This document shows positions 23,699 to 31,938 of a stretch of 33,417 bases of DNA, one piece after another. The notes below the pieces were generated by a model, which searched no databases, was not told the DNA's origin, and saw only the letters and a list, made by a program, of their open reading frames with translations. Every line of letters starts with the position of its first letter. Position 1 is the stretch's first letter. The position numbers were made by a program, and so were the translations under genes. The stretch is from assembly GCA_964426355.1 (NCBI GenBank), contig CAYRRA010000023.1:1-33417 (forward strand). The letters are read 5' to 3'. The DNA comes from JAJFTV01 sp964426355 (GTDB lineage: Bacteria; Chloroflexota; Anaerolineae; Anaerolineales; Anaerolineaceae).

Positions 23699-25387
23699 AT
23701 GACCACTGAAAAAGAAGATAATAAAAAAACTGTCTCACGCCGAAACTTTATCAAAGGTGCAGCAGTCAGCGCAGCGAGTGTGGCTGCAGTAGGTGTTCTT
23801 TCGGGTTGTAAACCCACTGTAGTTGAAGAAACACCTGAAACCACGGATCAGACCAGCGAAGTCGTCCAGGAAACCACCTGCATCGATACAAAAGAGTGGC
23901 TCGGGAGCGCTCCAGGTATAACCGATGAACAGTGCGATTCCACCAAAACAGCCGATGTCATTATTGTCGGTGCTGGCGTAGCGGGTATTTCTGCTGCACG
24001 CTCTGCGCTTGAAGAAGGTGCAAGCGTAATTGTGGTGGAGCAGTCAGCCAGCTATACAGTGCGCGGTCTTTGCTTCGGCGCATTGGATTCAAAACTGCAG
24101 AAAGAACTTGGCTGTAAATATGACAACATGGAAATTGTGCGCGAGCTACAGAAGTACTCAGGCAACCGCTCAAACATGGCGCTCCTCACAAAATGGGCGA
24201 ATGAAAGCGGTGAAACGTTTGACTGGTTTGAAGAAGTGCTCAAAGAGGATGGGCGTGATTTTGGTTATTACCTGGCTATGTGGCCCAATCCTGAAAATTT
24301 TGACAACACCACTGAGTATTACAAGCAGTACTGCACCAGCATCCAATTTACTGACTGGGTCGGTGCCATTGAAGCCCAATATAACAAAGCAGTAGCGCTC
24401 GGAGCTGATTTCCAATTCAATACACCCGCAAAACAACTCGCAGTTGTAGATGGAGTTGTCAAAGGCGTATATGCGCAAGATGCATCCGGCAATTACATTA
24501 AGTTTGAAGCCACCAAAGGTGTCATCCTCGCCACGGGTGATTACGGTCATAACGAAGCCATGCTCAAAGAACTATGCCCTGAGTTCTACCGCGCCTGCGG
24601 TGTCACGAAGATCGAAACATCCAATGGTGACGGTCACAAAATGGCTATTTGGGCTGGCGGTATGATGGAACCGGGTCCCCACGCACACATGTCACATGCA
24701 TTTGCTGGCGGTTTCGGCGGCATCGGCTCAACTGCCGCCCTGCAGCTTAACGCACATGGAAAACGCTTTATGAATGAAGACGTTCCCGGTCAAAGCTACA
24801 CCAACCAGATCATTCGCCAACCTGGCGCTTTCGGTGTTCAATTCTGGGATGCAAATTGGGAAGAAATGATCATGCACCAAAGCATTGGTCATGGAAACCT
24901 TGATGTTGCGCTGCTCGATGAAGCTGCTTTACAAACCATGCGCGACCGCTTCGCGGCTGCCCTGGCAGCAGAAGAACCTGCTTCGTTTGGTACAGTTGCA
25001 GCCAACACGATCGAAGAACTCCTCGACATCGTCGGTCTTCCCAAAGAAACCGCTTTGGCTGAGATTGAGCGTTACAACGAACTGTGCGAGAACGGCGCTG
25101 ATGTCGACTTCGGTAAACGCGCTGACCGCATGTTCCCGGTGAAAACTGCCCCCTTCTATGCCAACAAGAGTTTAGTTGCAGCAGGTGTGATTACCGCCGG
25201 TGTGGTGGTCGACGAGACTCTCAAGGTTCTGGATGAAAATTACAACCCCATTCCTGGTCTTTGGGCAGTAGGAAATGTTGCCGGTGGTCGCTATGGCGTC
25301 GATTATCCGACGATTTGCCCTGCCACCTCACATGGTACCGCAATCACATTTGGTCGCTCTGCTGGTAGAGAGGTTGCCAAAGCCTGA
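23699..25387 (+). CDS. Tat-exported FAD-dependent oxidoreductase, fumarate reductase/ketosteroid dehydrogenase-like flavoprotein
   Basis: A 562-residue extracytoplasmic flavoprotein. The N-terminus holds a twin-arginine motif SRRNFIKG (residues 13-20) followed by a hydrophobic stretch and a lipobox VLSGC with Cys37, so it is likely Tat-exported and lipid-anchored. A Rossmann dinucleotide motif GAGVAG (91-96) with an acidic residue at Glu114 binds FAD. The cap region and the ending RYGVDYPTICPATSHGTAITFGRSAG are those of FAD_binding_2 proteins (fumarate, urocanate and related reductases, KstD). No CxxCH haem motif or FMN-binding domain is present, so electrons must come from another protein. 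GAGGAG lies ~10 bases before ATG 23699. The natural substrate cannot be assigned. It stands alone, followed by the hairpin at 25416. Confidence 0.85.
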   Translation: MTTEKEDNKKTVSRRNFIKGAAVSAASVAAVGVLSGCKPTVVEETPETTDQTSEVVQETTCIDTKEWLGSAPGITDEQCDSTKTADVIIVGAGVAGISAARSALEEGASVIVVEQSASYTVRGLCFGALDSKLQKELGCKYDNMEIVRELQKYSGNRSNMALLTKWANESGETFDWFEEVLKEDGRDFGYYLAMWPNPENFDNTTEYYKQYCTSIQFTDWVGAIEAQYNKAVALGADFQFNTPAKQLAVVDGVVKGVYAQDASGNYIKFEATKGVILATGDYGHNEAMLKELCPEFYRACGVTKIETSNGDGHKMAIWAGGMMEPGPHAHMSHAFAGGFGGIGSTAALQLNAHGKRFMNEDVPGQSYTNQIIRQPGAFGVQFWDANWEEMIMHQSIGHGNLDVALLDEAALQTMRDRFAAALAAEEPASFGTVAANTIEELLDIVGLPKETALAEIERYNELCENGADVDFGKRADRMFPVKTAPFYANKSLVAAGVITAGVVVDETLKVLDENYNPIPGLWAVGNVAGGRYGVDYPTICPATSHGTAITFGRSAGREVAKA

Positions 25388-25415
25388 TCCGATTCTTTTT
25401 TCTGTTTAATCAAAA

Positions 25416-25446
25416 GCCCGGCAGTCATGTAAATTGACTGCCGGGC
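25416..25446. terminator. Hairpin terminator after the flavoprotein gene
   Basis: A 12-bp perfect GC-rich stem (25416-25427 with 25435-25446) and a seven-base loop. It starts 28 bases after the flavoprotein stop and is preceded by CAAAA. The plus-strand tail AGTCATTCT is only weakly T-rich, whereas the minus strand continues TTTTGATT, so termination may work in both directions. Confidence 0.65.
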
Positions 25447-26025
25447 AGTCATTCTACTAAGAAACTCTTTATCTCGCTCCTGAGTTTCTCCTCAAGTAAA
25501 ATGGTGCTCCCCGTCCATGATTACATTTAATATGGAAATGAAGATTGGGGCAACCCTTTTTAGAACGCGAGTGGCGTGATCATCCTGGGGAACAATACTT
25601 GAGACACCAAAAATATCAAGATAGTCATCTACATTCGACTGCTCTGTTGTTCTTGCTCAATTAACTGGTTTTCCTGTTTCACACGGTGTTAACCCGGTGG
25701 ATGAACGAGGTATATCGTGCCATTCGTCAGACATTTTCAAGAAATGGAAGCGTTGCTATATGATTTCCTCTGTGAAAACTGGGAAGCTGTCTTTATCTTC
25801 ATGTTGAAAGGTCATGAACCGAATAGTGGATGACAAACCCTGGCTATACCTTTCGGCTCATGTACATCCGCTGATTATTTGCCAATGAGCTTTTTTTACT
25901 AAGTTGATAATTACCGACCGGGTTAAAAATTGTTGCTATAATGGATTTACAAGGAATAATGGCAACATGCCGAAAAGCAGTCCTTGCATTAAAGCGCATT
26001 GAATTAAACACTAAGGAGGCGTTTT
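25447..26025. other. Intergenic region upstream of the duplicated-domain lipoprotein gene
   Basis: About 580 bases without a firm gene. A 38-codon plus-strand frame (GTG 25717 to TGA 25833, ACGAGG upstream) gives a protein-like peptide starting MPFVRHFQEMEALLYDF, but it is too short to trust. The right end carries an extended -10 promoter (25934-25942) and the AAGGAGG site of the next gene. A 145-codon plus-strand frame from 25941 overlaps the real lipoprotein gene out of frame and is a shadow. Confidence 0.55.
25934..25942 (+). promoter_or_regulatory. Extended -10 promoter of the lipoprotein gene
   Basis: TGCTATAAT is a perfect extended -10 element (TGn followed by TATAAT at 25937-25942). 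No good -35 box lies 17 bases upstream, which is normal for extended -10 promoters. The implied start near 25949 would leave an mRNA leader of about 77 bases. Confidence 0.45.
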
Positions 26026-26769
26026 TTGAAAAAGGTTATCACCCTGTTCCTTATCCTACTGTTGGCAGTTCTAATTACTTCCTGCAGTGGTTTTGCCGAG
26101 GTCTCCACACAAACCCCCACAGCTACAGCGCTGCCGCCCAGCCCCACACCCCTCCCACCCAGTGCCACGCCTATTCCGCCCAGCTCAACACCGATTCCTC
26201 CCACTGCAACGCCCACCGAAACACCTATCCCAATGGTGCATATTTCCTTTGTCAACGACACCGGCGGGACAGTCTGCGGCATCTTTTTCTACCCCACCGG
26301 TTTCTCCGGAAAGATCCCCAACCTGGTGGATGTGGACGCTGGAAAGATTTTGCAACCCGAGGATGTTTTGGAGATTGACCTGGAGCCAGGCGAATACAAT
26401 GCTTCGGCGTGGGATTGCGCTGGCAACAAGTTTCAGAATTTTTCCTTTTTCGAGCTCCAGGGTACAGAACTGACCTGGGAGCTTTCGCAGCCGTTGATAG
26501 TTTACACAGAAGCATTGGTCACAATTGTAAACAATCTGTCCTACGATCTGTGTGAGTTCTATGTGCGTCCTGGCGACAGCACCGATTGGGGCGAGAATAT
26601 CCTGGCTCCAGATTGGGGCGTTTTCATCACCGTTGGCAGCACTTACCTGCATTGGGTCGATGTCGGCGGCGTCTATGACTTTCAATTGCTCTACTGCGAT
26701 GGAACGCTTGCTGGCGAACTGAATGACCAGGAAGTACCTTCTAACATGGTGTGGACATTGAAACCGTAG
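26026..26769 (+). CDS. Lipoprotein with Thr/Pro linker and two related beta domains
   Basis: A 247-residue surface lipoprotein of unknown function. The signal peptide ends with lipobox LITSC, Cys20. Residues ~25-68 are a PPSATPIPPSSTPIPP-type linker. Two similar domains of about 85 residues follow. Each starts with a strand and V-N-x-x, then a Cys (VNDTGGTVCGIFFYP and VNNLSYDLCEFYVRP), and each ends with G-x-Y and a Cys followed by one residue and Gly (WDCAG, LYCDG), so each domain could form one disulphide. The start is TTG at 26026 with an excellent AAGGAGG (26013-26019, 6-base spacing). It lies 109 bp upstream of the GAF-ATPase gene in the same direction, so it may be its extracytoplasmic partner or simply a neighbour. 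Confidence 0.78.
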   Translation: MKKVITLFLILLLAVLITSCSGFAEVSTQTPTATALPPSPTPLPPSATPIPPSSTPIPPTATPTETPIPMVHISFVNDTGGTVCGIFFYPTGFSGKIPNLVDVDAGKILQPEDVLEIDLEPGEYNASAWDCAGNKFQNFSFFELQGTELTWELSQPLIVYTEALVTIVNNLSYDLCEFYVRPGDSTDWGENILAPDWGVFITVGSTYLHWVDVGGVYDFQLLYCDGTLAGELNDQEVPSNMVWTLKP

Positions 26770-26806
26770 GCAGGAACATCAAACAATGAACGGTGCATAA
26801 CCACCA

Positions 26807-26819
26807 GAACAGCCTGTTC
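26807..26819. promoter_or_regulatory. Palindrome GAACAGcCTGTTC upstream of the GAF-ATPase gene
   Basis: A 13-base perfect inverted repeat with a one-base centre, 60 bases before the start codon. It resembles a dimer-bound operator and is close to, but not the same as, the Gram-positive SOS box (which needs four bases between GAAC and GTTC; here there are five). It could also be a short hairpin. Confidence 0.25.
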
Positions 26820-26878
26820 AGGTTCGATTTCATTGAAACCGACCCTGAATGAAAATTCGGCTCTCAATGGAGGACAAA

Positions 26879-29800
26879 ATGAGTCAGAGACTATCTGCGC
26901 AGAAAATTTCAGCCGATATTCAATGCCAAATCTTGCGGGAGCTTTCAGCCGATTCCAGGCTGGATGATATTCTGGCTTATATTGCCGGGCGAGTAAGGAT
27001 CACACTGGAAGCAAGCGCCTGTTCCATTTATATTGTTGATGAAGATGGCTTGACCGCCACCCAGAGAGCAGGAGAAGGTTACCAACAGGGATTTATCGGA
27101 AAAGCACAATGCCGTGTCATCCCGGAAGACCAGGTTGAAGAAAATAACCCCTCTGAAGATCAAAAGCTCGGTATCACCGGGTGGATTGTCTCGACCGGAA
27201 AATCATTCCTGGCGCGTACCCCAGAAGAGCTGCTGGCACACCCTCATCGCCTGGGCACACACGACCCCGATATGCTTCCGGGTCAAACCCTGCGCCTGCA
27301 AACTTTCCTGGGTGTACCCATGCGCGGGCAGCATGGTGATATTATCGGCATCATCAAAGCCGAACGCCGTTATGACCCGGCATTGGATACCCAGCCTTTT
27401 GAAGCTGAACAGCAAATCATTTTGGAGACGATTGCCCGGATGACCAGCAAAATCCTGGCATATCTGGAAACAGCAACCACGCGCAACCTGGATGCTGCCA
27501 TTACTGCCTGGTCGCGCGATGTCATTTCCGAAGCATCCATCACGGAAAGCGACATGGATGGCTTTCTCAGCATCGTCGTCAACGTAGCGGCAGCCGCCCT
27601 GCGTGCGGATTCTTGCGGAATTTACCTGACGGACCCTTACAAAAACACACTCACACAGCGCGCCGGAATTGGCTCACAACAGCCTCGTTTTGTCATCCGC
27701 TCCTATCTGCTTCCCAAAAAGGAGGAGATACCTCAAAACCCCTGCACACGCGATGAGCGCGTGGGGTTGACCGCCTGGATAGCTGCCACGGGCAAATCAT
27801 TTTATGCCAGGAATTATGAAGAATTATGCCAACATCCCCATCACCGCGGTCAATACGATGCCCATAACTTTAAAATAGGCGAGCAAATCTGCGGCGCATT
27901 TTTAGGTGCGCCTCTCCAGGTGGCGGGAGAAGTAAAAGGAACGCTGAAAGTCGAAAATATCTCTATCATCGGCGAACCGGACAACCGGGAATTCAGCAAA
28001 GAAGCCCGGCGGCGGTTCGATGTCCTGGCTCAGGATATCGCTCTGGCGATTATTCGCCTGCAGGAACGAAAACCTTACCAGGTCATCATCGATTCACAAC
28101 AAACCATTTTCGAGGTGCTGCATGGCAACCAGGATATCCAAACTCTGGTCAGCACGGTGGTAAAAAAGACAATGGAACTGCTTAACGCCCGTGCCTGTGC
28201 GCTCTTTTTGAAAGAAGGCGATAAGCTCGTACAACCGGTGTGGGCTGCTGCCGGTTACGCCCAGATTTCACCCGGCAAACCCAGGGAATACAAACTCGTT
28301 GATGCAAATGATATCGTCGAAAAACCGGAAAAAGAAGAAGACCGAGTGGGACTTACGGTGTGGATTGCGGTTAAACGCACAAAGTTCTCCGCCCGTAGCA
28401 ATATGGAGCTCAGACTTCACCCACATCACAAAGGCACGTATGACCCCATCAACTTTGACCCGGAGAAAAACGAACGCTGTGAATCCTTCATGGGTATGCC
28501 GCTTACCGTTGGGAAGGCGCCCAATGCCTCCCTGCAAACAGAAGGAAATAACGACACAAAAAAAGAACTAATCGGTGTTCTCAAAGTGGAATCAAAAATC
28601 AAAATCACCGATGATGGCAGCGAGGAATACACCTATTTTAGCGAACAAGATGAGCTGGTGTTTGACCTGATTGCCATGAGCGTTGCGATTGCCATTAAAA
28701 ATGCCAAGCTCTCCGAATCCCGTCGGTTTGCCGATCAGATTCTCGCACAACCCAACCGCCTTCTGCTGGATTTGCATGAATTTATCAAGGACAATCCGCA
28801 AGCAATTGAAACACTCACCCAGGTTGCAGACCTGGTCAGTTCTGAAAAACAGAATATCTCCACCATCATTAAGAATTACACCCCGCTTGTCCAGGGAGAC
28901 ATCTCGTCTCAATCACTGGCAGCGATCCCAGACCTGATGCACAACTTTGGTGAATTCTTCGAGGGCGGGAAAGCCATGGGACGTCTCTATTCAGAACTGC
29001 ACAAAGCGTACAAAGCCACGAGTATGGGTGAACTGACCGATTTTTGCTCCAAAACCCCGCTGAGCACCGATATCGAATTCCGACAGGCACAGTTTTTCCT
29101 GGCAGATACCGCTGCCCTTTTTATCCAAACCATCCAGTATCTCAAAGATGCCCTGCGAGATGTCACACTCAACCGCTCTACCCTGGAAACCCTACGCGTG
29201 TACCTGGAAACAACCCGCGAACAGGTACAAAATCTACCCATTCCTGAACAGTGGATTCTGTCTGAAATCGTTCAGCAGTGGATCAGCACGGTTGCCAATG
29301 CGAAAGAGCGTTTCAAAACGGTTATCAACCCCTACCTCACCGGCACCCCTGTCTACCCCAAAAAGAGCCCCTTCTTTGGACGGAGAGATATCTTCGAGTG
29401 GATTTCTGAAAACCTGTTGGGAGCCACACAAAAAAATATCCTGGTGTTTCATGGTGAACGCCGCATGGGAAAAACATCCATCCTGCTGCAACTCAAAGAC
29501 GGCGACCTGGGCAAACCCCTGCGTGAAAATCCCGACAACCCGATTTGCCCAATCTTTATCGACCTGCAAGGGTTTAACGATTGGGACACGCCCAAATTTT
29601 TGTCACGGTTAAGCCAGCACATTGGAAACCAGGTGGTAAAGCAGTTCCCTGACCTCAAAAAGAGTCTATCCATACCGGATAAAAACCAATTCCAGGACCT
29701 CCCATTCGGCACGTTTGAAGATTTCATTGTTTCCACATGCAACCTGATGCCAGGCACTCATCTGGTTGTCATGATGGATGAATTCGAACGCCTCGACAAA

Positions 29801-30523
29801 ATGGTACTCAACAAAGAGCTGGATGTGAGGATATTCTCCCAGTTAAGGTCACTGATGCAGTTTCAACACAACCTCACGTTTATCCTTGCCGGCAGCCAGG
29901 AACTGGAAGACCTCTCGGATGAATACAACGGACTGGTACAAAATATCGCACTCATCCGCGAGGTCAGTTTTATGAACAAAGAAGATGCGGTCAAGCTGAT
30001 CCGCGAACCGGTCATGGGAAAAGTATTCTATGAAGACAGCGCCGTTGAGGAAATCTGGCGCTACACACACGGACATCCGTTTCTGCTTCAACTCCTCTGC
30101 CATGACCTGATCGATGAAATGAACACGCGCGGCGTGGGCAATCACATTGGTCTCGATTTGGTTCGATACATCGCGATCAAGTTCGTCTCAGCAAAAAATA
30201 CTCACCTTAACCATCTCTGGCAATATGACACAAATGAAATCGAGAAAGCCATTCTCTACCATTTAGCCCTTCATGAAGAACGCCATAAACACGGGCTGAC
30301 TGCCTTTGAAATGGCTGAGTTGTTGAACAATTACCCTCAGGAGCAGATTTCATTAACGTTATCGCGCCTGCTGAAAAGAGGTTTGATCGAAAAAGAGAAG
30401 GATACCGAACCAGGAGTCTCTCCAGTTTTTATTCCCACAATCATGCTTTTCTCAAGCTGGATTCTGCACAACATGCGACCTGAAGAAGCCAGCAGATGGA
30501 AAACAAGTCAACCTGAGGAGTGA
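26879..30523 (+). CDS. Triple-GAF sensor protein with C-terminal P-loop (STAND/ORC-like AAA) ATPase
   Basis: A 1214-residue cytoplasmic protein. Three GAF domains lie at about residues 20-195, 225-395 and 415-610. Each has G-[IL]-T-x-W-I (a central strand), then an E-rich helix and an HPH-x2-G-x2-D motif, then [LM]-G-x-P-[LM]. A helical connector spans ~610-825. The ATPase domain has FFGRRD at ~832, Walker A GERRMGKTS (859-867), Walker B VVMMDEFERL with Asp967/Glu968, and a sensor strand FILAGSQE (1001-1008). A helical lid with GHPFLLQLL follows, then a winged-helix-like end around 1120-1190. The start is ATG 26879 because GGAGG (26869-26873) lies 5 bases upstream; ATG 26849 has no such site. 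It is 8 bp upstream of the second ATPase gene. It probably senses a small ligand and changes the nucleotide state of the ATPase; the output is unknown. Confidence 0.82.
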   Translation: MSQRLSAQKISADIQCQILRELSADSRLDDILAYIAGRVRITLEASACSIYIVDEDGLTATQRAGEGYQQGFIGKAQCRVIPEDQVEENNPSEDQKLGITGWIVSTGKSFLARTPEELLAHPHRLGTHDPDMLPGQTLRLQTFLGVPMRGQHGDIIGIIKAERRYDPALDTQPFEAEQQIILETIARMTSKILAYLETATTRNLDAAITAWSRDVISEASITESDMDGFLSIVVNVAAAALRADSCGIYLTDPYKNTLTQRAGIGSQQPRFVIRSYLLPKKEEIPQNPCTRDERVGLTAWIAATGKSFYARNYEELCQHPHHRGQYDAHNFKIGEQICGAFLGAPLQVAGEVKGTLKVENISIIGEPDNREFSKEARRRFDVLAQDIALAIIRLQERKPYQVIIDSQQTIFEVLHGNQDIQTLVSTVVKKTMELLNARACALFLKEGDKLVQPVWAAAGYAQISPGKPREYKLVDANDIVEKPEKEEDRVGLTVWIAVKRTKFSARSNMELRLHPHHKGTYDPINFDPEKNERCESFMGMPLTVGKAPNASLQTEGNNDTKKELIGVLKVESKIKITDDGSEEYTYFSEQDELVFDLIAMSVAIAIKNAKLSESRRFADQILAQPNRLLLDLHEFIKDNPQAIETLTQVADLVSSEKQNISTIIKNYTPLVQGDISSQSLAAIPDLMHNFGEFFEGGKAMGRLYSELHKAYKATSMGELTDFCSKTPLSTDIEFRQAQFFLADTAALFIQTIQYLKDALRDVTLNRSTLETLRVYLETTREQVQNLPIPEQWILSEIVQQWISTVANAKERFKTVINPYLTGTPVYPKKSPFFGRRDIFEWISENLLGATQKNILVFHGERRMGKTSILLQLKDGDLGKPLRENPDNPICPIFIDLQGFNDWDTPKFLSRLSQHIGNQVVKQFPDLKKSLSIPDKNQFQDLPFGTFEDFIVSTCNLMPGTHLVVMMDEFERLDKMVLNKELDVRIFSQLRSLMQFQHNLTFILAGSQELEDLSDEYNGLVQNIALIREVSFMNKEDAVKLIREPVMGKVFYEDSAVEEIWRYTHGHPFLLQLLCHDLIDEMNTRGVGNHIGLDLVRYIAIKFVSAKNTHLNHLWQYDTNEIEKAILYHLALHEERHKHGLTAFEMAELLNNYPQEQISLTLSRLLKRGLIEKEKDTEPGVSPVFIPTIMLFSSWILHNMRPEEASRWKTSQPEE

Positions 30524-30531
30524 CGAAACAG

Positions 30532-31884
30532 ATGTCCACTACCGATATAATTACTGTCATTATCTCTGCCACTGCTGTGATCATCGCCACTATTGGAGTC
30601 ATTTATCAACGGAAAGAGCTCAAACAGAACGAAAAAGAGTATTCCGCCAATATTGCCCTACAAACCCAGGCATTTGAACAAAAGGAAAAAGAGATTCAAA
30701 GCATGCTGGAAATTCAGCAAAAAGCATTGGAAATGCAAATCAGGGAATTTGAAATTAAGATGAATACCCCTGAAAAAGTAATCATGAATTGGGTCGACCA
30801 GCTTGGCTCACCGCTGTCCCTTCTAACCGATGACGTCAGCAGCGAACCCGGAACACCTTATGTCGCCGGTGTCCCCATTCGCCGACCCGAGTTGTTCTAC
30901 GGTAGAAGGGAGCTTTTGCAAGAGGTAAAGAACTGCACGCATGGGCAAATGAATTCACTGGCTCTGCTGGGCTTCCGCAAAGCGGGAAAGACCTCCTTCT
31001 TCCGGTTTATCGAATCTGCTTTTCAAGAAGAACAATCACCGCACATCGTGCCGGTTTTCCTGGATTGCCAGACCTCGCTCATCTCACAGCGTGGTTTCTT
31101 TGCCTACCTGCTGCGGGAAACCGCCAGGGTGTTAAGCAAACGCAGCGGCAACCTTCCCCAGCTAAACGATATCCCACACGAAATTGATTTTGACTTGTTG
31201 GAAAATTTCCTGGCGAAAGCCAGTGAATGCGGTTTCTGTTTCCTGTTCCTTCTCGATGAATTTGAACGCCTGGCATCCCATCCCGATGATTTTGATGAGA
31301 AATTTTTCGGCAACCTGCGACACCTGATTCATATCGGCAACGGACAGCTCAGTTGGATCACAGCTTCTTATCGCCCGGTCTATCTGCCCAAAAAAGGTGT
31401 CAAAACCAATGAATCACCTTTCGGGAACATTTTTTCCACTTCCTATGTCGGAGCGTTATCGCCCATAGACGCTCAGCGATTGGTCTCCGAACCCGCTGCG
31501 CGGGCAGGGCATCCTTTTGACGTGGAAGAGGTCGATGCCATCCTCAAGGTCGCCGGTCGTATGCCGTTCCTGCTCCAGAAAGCGTCTTATATGCTCTATC
31601 AAGCGCATCTTCACCAGGCAGTGGGTGAAACAGCGTTGAACTCAATCATGACTACCTTTCCTTATGAAATCAAAGGGTATTTTGATACCCTTTATACCCA
31701 TCTGGAACCCGAAGAAGCTCAGCTCTTGCAAAAGATTGCAGCAGGGGAATCGTTTGAAACATCTTCAGCCACCCTGCGCGAACTGGAAAACTACGGTCTG
31801 ATCGATAATACCGGCAGCCAATACAGAGTCATGGGAAAGGCTTTCAACGATTATCTTTCATCCATCCGAAAACAACAGGTTTGA
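30532..31884 (+). CDS. Membrane-anchored coiled-coil P-loop ATPase, partner of the GAF-ATPase
   Basis: A 450-residue protein. A single N-terminal membrane helix (about residues 5-25) is followed by a charged coiled coil to ~residue 78 (repeats of EKE, QKEKEIQ and QQKALEMQIREFE). The ATPase domain starts with the same FYGRRELL box as the preceding gene. It has Walker A GFRKAGKTS (147-155), Walker B FLFLLDEFERL with Asp242/Glu243, a sensor strand SWITASYRP, and a lid motif GRMPFLLQKA. A short C-terminal domain (~385-450) may be a winged helix. The start is chosen as ATG 30532, with GAGGAG 11 bases upstream; GTG 30520 would overlap the previous stop by 4 bases. Neighbour order, near-overlap and shared architecture suggest one complex at the membrane. 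No nuclease, protease or toxin domain is visible. Confidence 0.78.
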   Translation: MSTTDIITVIISATAVIIATIGVIYQRKELKQNEKEYSANIALQTQAFEQKEKEIQSMLEIQQKALEMQIREFEIKMNTPEKVIMNWVDQLGSPLSLLTDDVSSEPGTPYVAGVPIRRPELFYGRRELLQEVKNCTHGQMNSLALLGFRKAGKTSFFRFIESAFQEEQSPHIVPVFLDCQTSLISQRGFFAYLLRETARVLSKRSGNLPQLNDIPHEIDFDLLENFLAKASECGFCFLFLLDEFERLASHPDDFDEKFFGNLRHLIHIGNGQLSWITASYRPVYLPKKGVKTNESPFGNIFSTSYVGALSPIDAQRLVSEPAARAGHPFDVEEVDAILKVAGRMPFLLQKASYMLYQAHLHQAVGETALNSIMTTFPYEIKGYFDTLYTHLEPEEAQLLQKIAAGESFETSSATLRELENYGLIDNTGSQYRVMGKAFNDYLSSIRKQQV

Positions 31885-31899
31885 TCGCCGTACTTGAGA

Positions 31900-31905
31900 T
31901 ATAAT
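31900..31905 (+). promoter_or_regulatory. Possible -10 box (TATAAT) before the guanylate kinase gene
   Basis: An exact TATAAT lies 33 bases before the chosen start ATG 31939. No convincing -35 at 16-18 bases is seen and there is no TGn extension. The gap between the ATPase gene and gmk is short, so gmk may instead be read through from upstream. Confidence 0.28.
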
Positions 31906-31938
31906 CAAGCCCACAAAGGACCCAGGATCAGACACCGC

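Noticed and set aside
25717..25833. 38-codon plus-strand frame with an ACGAGG site
   Set aside because: The peptide looks protein-like but is too short to separate from chance without comparative data; recorded in the intergenic entry only.
26207..26252. Thr/Pro-rich repeat codons as a possible CRISPR-like or tandem repeat array
   Set aside because: They are imperfect codon repeats encoding the lipoprotein linker and have no spacers; no CRISPR array is present anywhere in the window.
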